This document shows positions 8,001 through 15,352 of a stretch of DNA of 64,000 nucleotides, piece after piece. Under the pieces are notes generated by a model. The model was not told where the DNA came from. It made no database searches and saw only the letters and a list, made by a program, of their open reading frames with translations. Position 1 is the first letter of the stretch. Every line of letters starts with the position of its first letter. The position numbers and the translations under genes were made by a program. The stretch comes from Clostridium sp. CS001. Lineage in GTDB: Bacteria > Bacillota > Clostridia > Clostridiales > Clostridiaceae. The DNA lies in the NCBI RefSeq assembly GCF_020443565.1, contig NZ_JAIZZN010000002.1:1-64000 (forward strand). Direction: 5' to 3'.

Positions 8001-8261
8001 ATGCAGCAGTTTTATAAAGCAATAGATGAAAAGATAAGAAAGTCAGGATATCCTGGAGAAGTAAGTGGCGAAGAAATCTACGCTGAAATAAGTGATGAGG
8101 CCGAGGAGCAAGAGGAAGGAAGTTACTTATTCATGAAGAAGCAAAATGATGATATCATGTTCGAATACAGAGTGGATATTTTAGAGGAAAATATTAATTT
8201 AGCAACTCTCACCATACATACACCAGAGAGAAAGTACTTTATTGATTTTGATGCTAAGTAG
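8001..8261 (+). CDS. Hypothetical acidic protein
   Basis: 86 residues, MQQFYKAIDEKIRKSGYPGE, followed by an acidic stretch (EISDEAEEQEEG) and a beta-rich end (ATLTIHTPERKYFIDFDAK). ATG 8001 is chosen because GGAGGGTG lies 6 nt upstream; an upstream in-frame start at 7965 has no such site. Function unknown. Its position right after the helicase gene suggests a shared transcript. Confidence 0.6.
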   Translation: MQQFYKAIDEKIRKSGYPGEVSGEEIYAEISDEAEEQEEGSYLFMKKQNDDIMFEYRVDILEENINLATLTIHTPERKYFIDFDAK

Positions 8262-8444
8262 ATAGACATGCTGGGGATGAAGATGAAAATGGTAATTTTG
8301 AAGCAAAAAATTGAAATCTATAAATTTGATTATTAAATTTTCTAAATTATTTATGTGGGAATACATGCATTAAATTAGTTTCAAGTATATACTAAAATAG
8401 GACAAAGTGAACTGAGGCAGTTATTAATTAAGGGGGCTTTTATC

Positions 8445-8786
8445 GTGGCTAAAAGTGGGGGTAAATATAAACTCCAAGATATTATTCCATTACAAACTAT
8501 CATAGATACTGTAAATTCTACTACAGATAATGTTCTTTTGGAAATAGGTAGAGCAGTTGCCTCAAAGGAATATGCAGTTAGATTTTTTAATGATAGGGAA
8601 CAACCCAAATTTTATAAGAATGAAGTACGGCTTCTATATACAGTACAAAAGGCAATTCTTATAAGTTCATTCAAGCAATGGGATGATGTAATTGATATTC
8701 TTTACAAAAATAATGAACTAAAGCTAGATGAGGATCAATGCAGTTTACTTAATGAAAAATTATATGGCAATACTCCTGTGAGATAG
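8445..8786 (+). CDS. Hypothetical protein
   Basis: 113 residues beginning (GTG) MAKSGGKYKLQDIIPLQTII. AAGGGGGC lies about 8 nt upstream. The protein is soluble and mixed helical (KAILISSFKQWDDVIDILYK). No motif is recognised and there is no clear operon partner. Confidence 0.5.
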   Translation: MAKSGGKYKLQDIIPLQTIIDTVNSTTDNVLLEIGRAVASKEYAVRFFNDREQPKFYKNEVRLLYTVQKAILISSFKQWDDVIDILYKNNELKLDEDQCSLLNEKLYGNTPVR

Positions 8787-8955
8787 TTATTCACTAACAT
8801 AGAAATAGATTTATACTTAAATTATTTTCTTTCTGTTAAAAGGGAATTTACAGGTATTAAGATATGATATAATACTATTAAATAACTACATATCCTATAT
8901 TCATAAGTATAAATTGTGAGGATAGCACATCTTATTATGAAAGGGAGAATAATAT

Positions 8956-9507
8956 ATGGAACCAAATAAACTAGAATTTATTACATGTGATGAATATGAG
9001 AAATTACAAAGTATATACGAATGTAAAACTGAATATAGTAATGGTATAATAATTATGCATTCAGATACCTCCATTGAACATAATGATATTGTTTTAAATA
9101 TTGCTAGTTCCTTAAAACAGTTCCTAAAAGGTAGTAAATGTAAAGTTCAAACTGAGCAAATTGAGGTTATATTTGAAAATGATAAAGAAGAATTCAAGTA
9201 TAAGCCTGATGTATTCATAATATGTGAAGACGCTACAAGAAAAGGTCAAAGTTATACATCTGCCCCTAAAATAATTTTTGAAGTGGTATCAAAAGGTACT
9301 TCTAGTCATGATTACATAACTAAATTAATTGTATATCAAAAATTTGGTGTTCTTGAATATAATATTGTTGAACCAAACGGACACATTGTTCAATATTCAC
9401 TTCAAGATGGCCAACTTAGAATATCAAATACTTTTAAAGACAATGATAATTATATAAGCACAGTGTTTCCTGAATTGACAATAAAATTAAAAAATATATT
9501 TGATTAG
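8956..9507 (+). CDS. Uma2-family (DUF820) restriction-endonuclease-fold protein
   Basis: 183 residues. The middle has the family pattern: KYKPDVFIIC (conserved Asp), then APKIIFEVVSKGTSSHDY (EVxS motif) and TKLIVYQKFGVLEYNIVEP. Together they form the PD-(D/E)XK-like core, with the Lys in TKLIVYQ. Uma2 proteins are abundant in cyanobacteria and scattered in Firmicutes; biological roles are unproven. ATG follows AAAGGGAGA. The gene is monocistronic, with remnant DNA downstream. Family call is confident, activity inferred. Confidence 0.8.
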   Translation: MEPNKLEFITCDEYEKLQSIYECKTEYSNGIIIMHSDTSIEHNDIVLNIASSLKQFLKGSKCKVQTEQIEVIFENDKEEFKYKPDVFIICEDATRKGQSYTSAPKIIFEVVSKGTSSHDYITKLIVYQKFGVLEYNIVEPNGHIVQYSLQDGQLRISNTFKDNDNYISTVFPELTIKLKNIFD

Positions 9508-9807
9508 AAGCAACAGGGCTTGTTTCTAGGGGAACTTTGACTTGTGAAGAATACTGAAAAAATTAGTTGGAATTTAAAATGAGCATCAGTGGCTGGAGTG
9601 ATAGCTATTGGTGCTCATTTCAATAGCAAACAGAAGTTATTCCTTTAGAAAATGAAACATTTAATGTGAAAGAGGCATTTTATAATTTAACGGAGAAAGA
9701 GATTATTTAATAATGATAAAAAATAAGTATTGTTATAATTGCAAATAGAAACGCCTTCAGATCATCAACGACTTTTTTACGTTTTCTAATCTGCAGTTAA
9801 TTAGCAA
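9508..9807. other. Intergenic with long imperfect hairpin
   Basis: AAATGAGCATCA (about 9577) pairs with TGGTGCTCATTT (about 9609) around a 20-nt loop, but without a T run. The remainder is short broken frames. No gene is supported. Confidence 0.35.
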
Positions 9808-9905
9808 GGAGATGACTGGAAGTCATCTCCTAAGGGGTCGGTTCGACAACCTAAAAGAAGGGAGTTAAGCGACTAGCTAGGCGAAAATGAGACATTTGTT
9901 TGAAT
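9808..9905 (+). ncRNA. Possible orphan IS605/IS607-type right end (omega-RNA-like)
   Basis: A perfect hairpin GGAGATGACT, gga, AGTCATCTCC (9808-9830) is followed by TAAGGGGTCGG and, further on, GCGACTAGCTAGG. The tnpB right end at 46056 has the same order: GGAGG hairpin, CTCCTAAG, then GACTAGCTT. No tnpB is left here. The assignment rests on this shared layout only. Confidence 0.3.
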
Positions 9906-9991
9906 GGCTAAAAAGTAGCGTAAAGAAAAAATCAATGTGATATAATGAAACTAATTCAAGAATTATATAACTACAGGGAAGTGAATAAACT

Positions 9992-10308
9992 TTGGGAAAG
10001 AAACATGATTTTGATGCAGCATGGAAATCAATTTTGGAGGCCTTTGAAATTGAAATAGTAGAATTACTTTTTCCAGAGATATAAAAGATAATGATAAAAT
10101 CAAAGATAATGATAAAATCAAAGATAATGATCAGATAAAAGCCTTAGTAGATTTTTTAGAATATTTGTTTTTAATTCAAAATCCGGAGTTAGAAAAAAGA
10201 TATGAAGAGTATAAAAAGCTAAATGGAGGTGTTTTTAAAATGAGCATTGACGAGATTAGAAAGTTACACTATAAGGCAGAAGGAAAAGAAGAAGGAGAGG
10301 TAGAATAG
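9992..10308 (+). pseudogene. Rpn-family nuclease/putative transposase, internally deleted
   Basis: A TTG start opens LGKKHDFDAAWKSILEAFEI then ELLFPEI and a stop: the N-terminus of Rpn/YhgA-like PD-(D/E)XK proteins (catalytic region normally follows). After three 18-bp repeats the frame resumes as IKALVDFLEYLFLIQNPELE and ends EGKEEGEVE, the usual C-terminal tail. About 200 residues, including the nuclease core, are gone. A complete relative lies at 40658. Confidence 0.6.
10084..10131 (+). repeat. Tandem 18-bp repeat inside Rpn remnant
   Basis: Units AAAGATAATGATAAAATC at 10084-10101 and 10102-10119, plus a partial third to 10131. They sit exactly at the deletion joint of the Rpn remnant. 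Confidence 0.85.
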
Positions 10309-10309
10309 T

Positions 10310-10353
10310 AAAAAGATTCCACCAAGTTAAATTAACTTGATGGAATCTTTTTT
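10310..10353 (+). terminator. Rho-independent terminator
   Basis: AAAAGATTCCACCAAGTT and AACTTGATGGAATCTTTT pair over 18 bp with one mismatch, followed by TTTT. It ends the Rpn remnant. Confidence 0.85.
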
Positions 10354-10385
10354 AGTTGGATATATAATGGGTGAATAACTTAAGT

Positions 10386-10595
10386 TTAAGAATAATTAAC
10401 GTTGTAATCTAAGACAGCTTTCAGTACATGGTTATCCGTGCTTTGTATATATATTTTAAATAAATTAGGATCAAATAGCAAAGCAACAGCAAATAGATTA
10501 GCTTCATGCTCATTTAAATTTAATAGTGAATAACCATCAAAATGATTACATGCATTCTTATGTAAAATAAAAGCCTCAGCAGTATCTAGGAGCAT
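10386..10595 (-). pseudogene. ImmA/IrrE-type metallopeptidase, C-terminal remnant
   Basis: Reads LLDTAEAFILHKNACNHFDG then LNEHEANLFAVALLFDP, matching the NExEAN.FA..LL segment that follows the HExxH zinc motif in ImmA/IrrE peptidases. The HExxH itself and the N-terminal half are missing. ImmA proteins usually work with an ImmR repressor on conjugative elements or phages; none is seen here. The ATG at 10595 is internal to the family alignment, so this is a remnant and not a gene. Confidence 0.55.
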
Positions 10596-10641
10596 ATGAG
10601 GACTCGGGTATATTTCTTTTGAAACCTGATATAAAGTTAAA

Positions 10642-10764
10642 GTGTTTGATGAAGAGGTTAGTATAAGGGGAATAGAAGTGGATATTTTAAATGAAAATAT
10701 TGAAGAGATAAGGGTGGGAGTTGAAGATGGAATACTGGGTATGGCACTGAGACACTTATTTTAA
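10642..10764 (+). pseudogene. Unrecognised C-terminal gene remnant
   Basis: The frame reads VFDEEVSIRGIEVDILNENI then GVEDGILGMALRHLF and stop. The last residues (IALRHLF) and the DNA after them recur upstream of the second def copy at about 23185-23215, so the duplicated def block included the end of this upstream gene. The family is not recognised. A further short frame (MVKHISGEPKLKDVFKILKF) follows to 10895. Confidence 0.35.
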
Positions 10765-10837
10765 AACCCCAGGAAAGGATGATATGGTGAAGCATATCTC
10801 AGGAGAGCCAAAATTGAAAGATGTCTTTAAAATACTA

Positions 10838-10884
10838 AAATTTAAGCCAATGATATTAAAATTGTCATTGGTTTATGTTATAAT
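10838..10884 (+). promoter_or_regulatory. Palindrome fused to an extended -10 promoter
   Basis: AAGCCAATGA and TCATTGGTTT form a stem whose right arm runs into TTATGTTATAAT, an extended -10 box (TG at 10876, TATAAT 10879-10884). It probably serves def, about 120 nt downstream. The same layout precedes the pirin gene at 12137. Confidence 0.5.
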
Positions 10885-11005
10885 TTTTTTGAGTTAAGTA
10901 TGTGTATTAAGTGAAAGCAATGGCTAATGTTTATAATATAATGATATATTTTAAAATCATATATTATTTTTTATAAATAATATAACAGAAAAAGAGGTAT
11001 AAACT

Positions 11006-11416
11006 ATGATAAAAACAATCGTAAAAGATGTATTATTTTTAAGACAAAAATCTGAAGAGGCTACTAAAAATGATATGGCAGTAATTGATGATTTAACAGA
11101 CACATTAAGAGCAAACTTAGAGCATTGTGTTGGACTAGCTGGAAACATGATTGGAGTAAAAAAATGTATATTGGTATTTACTGTAGGAAATCTTATTGTA
11201 CCTATGGTAAATCCAGTTATATTAAAGAAAGAAAAACTTTATGAAACAGAAGAGAGTTGCTTATCTTTAATGGGGGTTAGAAAAACAAAGAGATATGAAA
11301 TCATAGAAGTGGAATATCTGGATAGAAATTGTAAGAAGCAAAAGCAAGTGTTTACTGGATTTACCGCGCAGATAATTCAGCATGAAATGGATCATTTTGA
11401 AGGTATAATAATCTAA
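11006..11416 (+). CDS. def: Peptide deformylase-like protein, short form
   Basis: 136 residues. The three deformylase motifs are in order: GLAGNMIG (usually GxGLAAxQ), EESCLS (EGCLS, metal Cys) and HEMDHFEG (HExxH metal His and catalytic Glu). Such enzymes remove the formyl group from new protein N-termini. The Gln of motif I is replaced by Met here, a feature of this short clostridial subgroup as far as I recall. This may alter formyl binding. ATG has AAAGAGG upstream. A half-deleted copy lies at 23264. Confidence 0.8.
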   Translation: MIKTIVKDVLFLRQKSEEATKNDMAVIDDLTDTLRANLEHCVGLAGNMIGVKKCILVFTVGNLIVPMVNPVILKKEKLYETEESCLSLMGVRKTKRYEIIEVEYLDRNCKKQKQVFTGFTAQIIQHEMDHFEGIII

Positions 11417-11479
11417 TTGAATAATTAAAATATGAAGTAATTACTAGCCTAGAGGTCATTGAAAACCATGTTAGCTTGA

Positions 11480-12055
11480 ATAACAATAAGATATGTAATT
11501 ATCCCTGATACTGTTTTTTATGAATTTATTCCTATTGAAGAAACAGAGGAAGAAAATCAACATACACTTTGTTTAGATGAACTAAAAGTAGGTGGGAAAT
11601 ACGAAATAGTTATTACTAATTACGCAGGCCTTTATAGATATAGAATTGGTAATGTTATTAGGGTAGTTGATTTTTATAATAATTGTCCAGAAGTTGAATT
11701 TTTATATAGGAAAAATCAAGTGTTGAATATGGTGTCTGAAAAGACTAATGAAGAACATTTAACTAATTCAATAAGAAGTACAATAAGGAAATTGAACTTA
11801 AACTTAGTGGATTATACTACAAGGCCGGATAATTCAATTACACCTGGAAGATATATTTTTTATTTTGAATTTAAAAATAATATATCTAATTATAAACTTG
11901 AATCTTTGGAGGAAACATTGGATAGTGAAATTAGAAAGGCAAATCTAGCCTATGATAGAGCTAGAAATAACAAGAGAGTAGGAATGGTAAAAGTAATGCC
12001 ATTAGCTCCAAATACTTTTGAGTTAATAAAGGAAGAAAGAGTATGGAAAATATAG
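11480..12055 (+). pseudogene. GH3-family acyl-adenylating protein, C-terminal remnant
   Basis: Open frame of about 190 codons with no start codon before a TGA at 11477. It reads VIIPDTVFYEFIPIEE, LDELKVGGKYEIVITNYAGL, YRYRIGNVIRVVDFYNNCPE and PGRYIFYFEF, matching the C-terminal half of GH3-type adenylate-forming enzymes (LxxGxYEVVxTxxxGLYRYRxGDVV). Complete proteins have about 500 residues, so the ATP-binding half is lost. An internal ATG at 11732 would give only 108 residues. Substrate unknown. Confidence 0.7.
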
Positions 12056-12136
12056 TAACCTTTGGTCCTATATTTAAATGATAAGTGAGCAAAAGAGTAA
12101 AACTTGAAATGTTTTCGAAAAATCAATGGTAGTATT

Positions 12137-12182
12137 AACATAAGTCAAGGATATTAAAAATCTCCTTGGCTTATGTTATAAT
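12137..12182 (+). promoter_or_regulatory. Palindrome fused to an extended -10 promoter
   Basis: AACATAAGTCAAGGA (12137-12151) pairs with TCCTTGGCTTATGTT (12163-12177) with one G-T pair. The right arm overlaps TG-T-TATAAT (12174-12182). It lies 58 nt before the pirin start. The hairpin could end upstream transcription or act as an operator. Confidence 0.55.
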
Positions 12183-12239
12183 TGTATTAATTTTAAATAT
12201 ATGAAAGTATTTTCACAAGAATGTAAGGAGGTAAAAAAT

Positions 12240-13262
12240 ATGGGTAGTAAAGTAATACAAAAGGTTCAAAAAATAGGATTTCAGTGGGAGATGGAAAACC
12301 CCTTTATAGCATGTATGCATCATAAGGATGCTTTTCCAAAAGGAAATGAAAAGCAAGGTCCTGATGTGTCACTATCTGGAAGAAATCTTGGAAATGATTT
12401 TTCTGGGAAAGATGGGTTCAGTATGTATCATGGAGAAGCCGTACCTGGATTTCCCGTACATCCACACAGAGGCTTTGAAACTGTTACTATAGTTCTAAAG
12501 GGAGTTATTGATCACTTTGATTCAGTTGGTTCGAAGGGCCGCTATGGCAATGGTGATGTTCAGTGGCTTACTACAGGAAAAGGATGTCAGCATGTGGAGA
12601 TGTTTCCTTTAGTTAATCAGGATAAAGAGAATCCAATGGAACTGTTTCAGATATGGCTAAACTTGTCTTCAAAAGATAAGTTTGTAGAACCAGACTATAA
12701 AATGCTTTGGTCTGAAGATATACCAGTTGTAGACAGTAATGATAAAAATGGAAATAAAGCAGCAGTTAAAATAATTACTGGAAGCTTCCAGCAAAAGGAC
12801 GGTCTGGAGCCATGTCCTAACTCATGGGCAAATGATAGAACGAATAATGTAGGCATTTATCTTATCCAAATGGAACCCGGAGCCTCACTTACAATACCAG
12901 CTGTTTCAAAAACATTGCTAAGGAACCTGTATTTTTATCAAGGAAGCGGCGTTATTAACATAGAAGGTGAAGTAATTTCATCCTTAAACCGTGTGAAATT
13001 ATCAGGTAATGATGAAATTATCATATCAAATGGAGATAAAGAGAGTTACATGATCCTTTTAGAAGGAGAACCAATTCAAGAGGCAGTAGTGCAATACGGA
13101 CCCTTTGTTATGAATACAGAAAAGGAAATCAGTGAAGCATTCTCAGATTTTAATAAGACACAGTTTGGTGGATGGCCGTGGGATAGACCAGATCCTGTAC
13201 ATGAACGTAGCACAGGAAGGTTTGCACGTTATGCAGATGGGACTATTGAAACTAAACATTAA
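12240..13262 (+). CDS. Pirin-family bicupin protein
   Basis: 340 residues. The first cupin has PVHPHRGFETVTIVLKG with the pirin His-x-His metal site, then GKGCQHVEMFP supplying another His and Glu. The second cupin (from about 210, QMEPGASLTIPAVSKT) lacks metal residues, as usual in pirins. The end FAFSDFNKTQFGGWPW-type motif (here DFNKTQFGGWPWDRPDPVH) is characteristic. Pirins are metal-binding redox or quercetinase-like proteins. ATG 12240 is chosen, with AAGGAGG 8 nt upstream. A membrane MBL hydrolase gene follows after 49 nt, probably in the same operon. Confidence 0.85.
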   Translation: MGSKVIQKVQKIGFQWEMENPFIACMHHKDAFPKGNEKQGPDVSLSGRNLGNDFSGKDGFSMYHGEAVPGFPVHPHRGFETVTIVLKGVIDHFDSVGSKGRYGNGDVQWLTTGKGCQHVEMFPLVNQDKENPMELFQIWLNLSSKDKFVEPDYKMLWSEDIPVVDSNDKNGNKAAVKIITGSFQQKDGLEPCPNSWANDRTNNVGIYLIQMEPGASLTIPAVSKTLLRNLYFYQGSGVINIEGEVISSLNRVKLSGNDEIIISNGDKESYMILLEGEPIQEAVVQYGPFVMNTEKEISEAFSDFNKTQFGGWPWDRPDPVHERSTGRFARYADGTIETKH

Positions 13263-13311
13263 TTCTTTGCTAATGAAGTGGCTATGAGTTGGTATGAGTA
13301 TGGGAGGAAAT

Positions 13312-14427
13312 ATGAAAAAAATGATTATATATTTATTAATTTTTTTACTGATATTATCTGTTGCTATTGTGTTGTTCTTAAACTTAAATCCAGCCTTTGG
13401 GGGAAGCATAACTAAAGAACAGGAGAAGGCCTATAGCAAGTTTGATAATTATGCTGATGGAAAGTTTGTTAATACAGTGCCTACAAAGTTATTTATGGGT
13501 TCATCAAATTCTTCTGAAGACACTAGCAGTTCTAAAGAGGAGCCTACAGACAGTCGTCCTGCCACTGAAATTCCAATTGAACCCATTGACTGGAACAAAA
13601 TTAATAGCGAAAAAGACAGTTTAACTTGGCTGGGGCACTCTACATTTTTAATTAGCATTGATAATAAGAAAATACTGTTAGACCCTATGCTTGGACCTAT
13701 AGCCTCACCAGTTTCTTTTGTAGGAGTAAAAAGATATAAATACAGCAAAGATATGATGAATATTATTAATGACATGCCAAACATAGATGCAGTTTTTATT
13801 TCTCATGATCATTATGATCACTTGGATTATCAATCAATACTTAAGCTAAAGAGCAAAGTATCACACTTCTTTGTTCCTCTGGGAGTAAGTGCTCATTTGA
13901 TTTCATGGGGTGTTCCTAAAGATAAGATTATAGAACTCAATTGGTGGGAGGAGAAATCCTATGAAGGGTTAACCCTTGCACTTACACCATCAAGGCATTT
14001 CTCAGGAAGAGGAATTTTAAATCTAAATACTACTCTATGGGGTGGTCTAGCGCTTATTGGAAAAGACACACGGTTATATTACAGCGGAGATGGTGGTTAT
14101 GGTCCTCACTTTAAGGAAATCGGAAATAAATACGGGCCTTTTGATATTGCCCTAATTGAAGGTGCCCAATATGATAGACGGTGGGCCAATACCCATATGA
14201 TGCCGGAACAATCTGTTCAAGCAAATTTAGATGTAAATGGTAAGAACATGATATTAATGCACTGGGGAGCATTTACATTAGCAAGACATGATTGGAAGGA
14301 ACCTATACAGCGAGCATTAAAAGAGACTAAAAAAGCTGATGTTAATCTAATAGTCCCTAGAATTGGTGAAACTGTTATATTAGGTCCAGATATTCAAATC
14401 ACGGATTCTTCATGGTGGGATTTTTAA
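13312..14427 (+). CDS. Membrane-anchored MBL-fold hydrolase (NAPE-PLD/UlaG-like)
   Basis: 371 residues. An N-terminal hydrophobic helix (residues 3-23) anchors or exports the protein. A Ser/Thr-rich linker follows, then a metallo-beta-lactamase fold: LTWLGHSTFLI, LLDPM, SHDHYDHLDY (metal motif), YYSGDGGYGPHF and MILMHWGAF. The pattern WLGHS...DP...HDHYDH resembles NAPE-PLD-type and UlaG-type hydrolases. The substrate cannot be told. ATG 13312 follows GGGAGG. It is probably cotranscribed with pirin. A palindrome follows the stop. Confidence 0.8.
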   Translation: MKKMIIYLLIFLLILSVAIVLFLNLNPAFGGSITKEQEKAYSKFDNYADGKFVNTVPTKLFMGSSNSSEDTSSSKEEPTDSRPATEIPIEPIDWNKINSEKDSLTWLGHSTFLISIDNKKILLDPMLGPIASPVSFVGVKRYKYSKDMMNIINDMPNIDAVFISHDHYDHLDYQSILKLKSKVSHFFVPLGVSAHLISWGVPKDKIIELNWWEEKSYEGLTLALTPSRHFSGRGILNLNTTLWGGLALIGKDTRLYYSGDGGYGPHFKEIGNKYGPFDIALIEGAQYDRRWANTHMMPEQSVQANLDVNGKNMILMHWGAFTLARHDWKEPIQRALKETKKADVNLIVPRIGETVILGPDIQITDSSWWDF

Positions 14428-14469
14428 CAATATTTTGGAGGTTTTTCATAAAGTCCCCTGGGGGTCATG

Positions 14470-14493
14470 AACAAATTGTGAACACAATTTGTT
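14470..14493. repeat. Perfect 24-bp palindrome
   Basis: AACAAATTGTG, AA, CACAATTTGTT. It is preceded by AAGTCCCCTGGGGGTCATG, a layout like the family C elements (GACCTCGGGGGGCAT + hairpin). It may end the MBL gene transcript, though the T run is short. Confidence 0.6.
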
Positions 14494-14880
14494 TTCCAAA
14501 TGCATCTGAGCTGCTGCTACTTGTGTTCTAAGTAAATTCTGTTCGTTTTGCATTATGAGCTGTTCACGGATTTATTTGAAGCAGCGAAAAATCTGAAAGT
14601 AAGCTGAAATGAATAAAAAGTGAGAATAGTTTCATAAAATATGCAAAACCAAAGTTTTGAAGAATAAGTACATCTCAAATCAACATTACAACTTCAAACA
14701 TAATTAAGAGATAAAGATTCTTCTTGTTTTTGAAGGTACAATCTAAGAGCATATACATCAAATTAATAGCCAAAATAGTGTTAAGAAGAATCCTTATATA
14801 ATCCAGCACGCTTTTTTACCTCCATTTAATCATCTTGAAAGGAATAATTTATATATGTCTGTTTTACCGCTTTAAAAATT
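14494..14880. other. Intergenic, no gene seen
   Basis: AT-rich DNA with short broken frames on both strands. No recognised element until the dioxygenase copy begins at about 14881. Confidence 0.4.
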
Positions 14881-15316
14881 ATAGTCACAATTCAAAGTGG
14901 AAGTGAACCAGGTCTTGTCTACGATTACTCAGGATTTCCAGAAGCATCATATAATATTAAATATCCTTGCAAAGGAAATCCTGATTTAGCATTAAAAATA
15001 TCTGGATTATTTAAGGAAAGTGGTATTGCACATCGCATGGACAACAACAGACCTTATGATCAGGTGCTTATATACCTTTGAAGATGATGTATCCAGATGC
15101 GGATATTCCTGTCTTACAGATTTCACTAAATCACAATCTTGATCCACTTACGCATTTTAATATTGGGAAAACATTCCTAGTGCCAGGTACTGTCATCCTC
15201 GGGAAGAACATTTATTACCCTTATTAGTTTGTGTTGGACTATCTAAAGATGTGGGGACTAAAGTATTTGACGATTACATTTTAGGAAAAAGAGCTACAGC
15301 ATTTTTATGGGAATAG
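14881..15316 (+). pseudogene. Broken second copy of the extradiol dioxygenase gene
   Basis: Nearly identical to 33100-33735 (gene at 32919). It lacks the first 60 codons and has a 1-nt loss in GATCAGGTGC (intact gene: GATCATGGTGC). It also has an internal deletion of about 200 bp, ending at ATTGGGAAA, a word present at both deletion edges in the intact copy (about 33382 and 33577). The rest runs to the stop. Not functional. It marks the left end of a duplicated segment. Confidence 0.85.
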
Positions 15317-15352
15317 GTATATACTAAATGACAAGCAATAAAGAGGGGACAA

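Noticed and set aside
10084-10131. 18-bp tandem repeats as iterons of an origin
   Set aside because: Only two and a half units, located at a deletion joint in an Rpn remnant, with no replication gene near.
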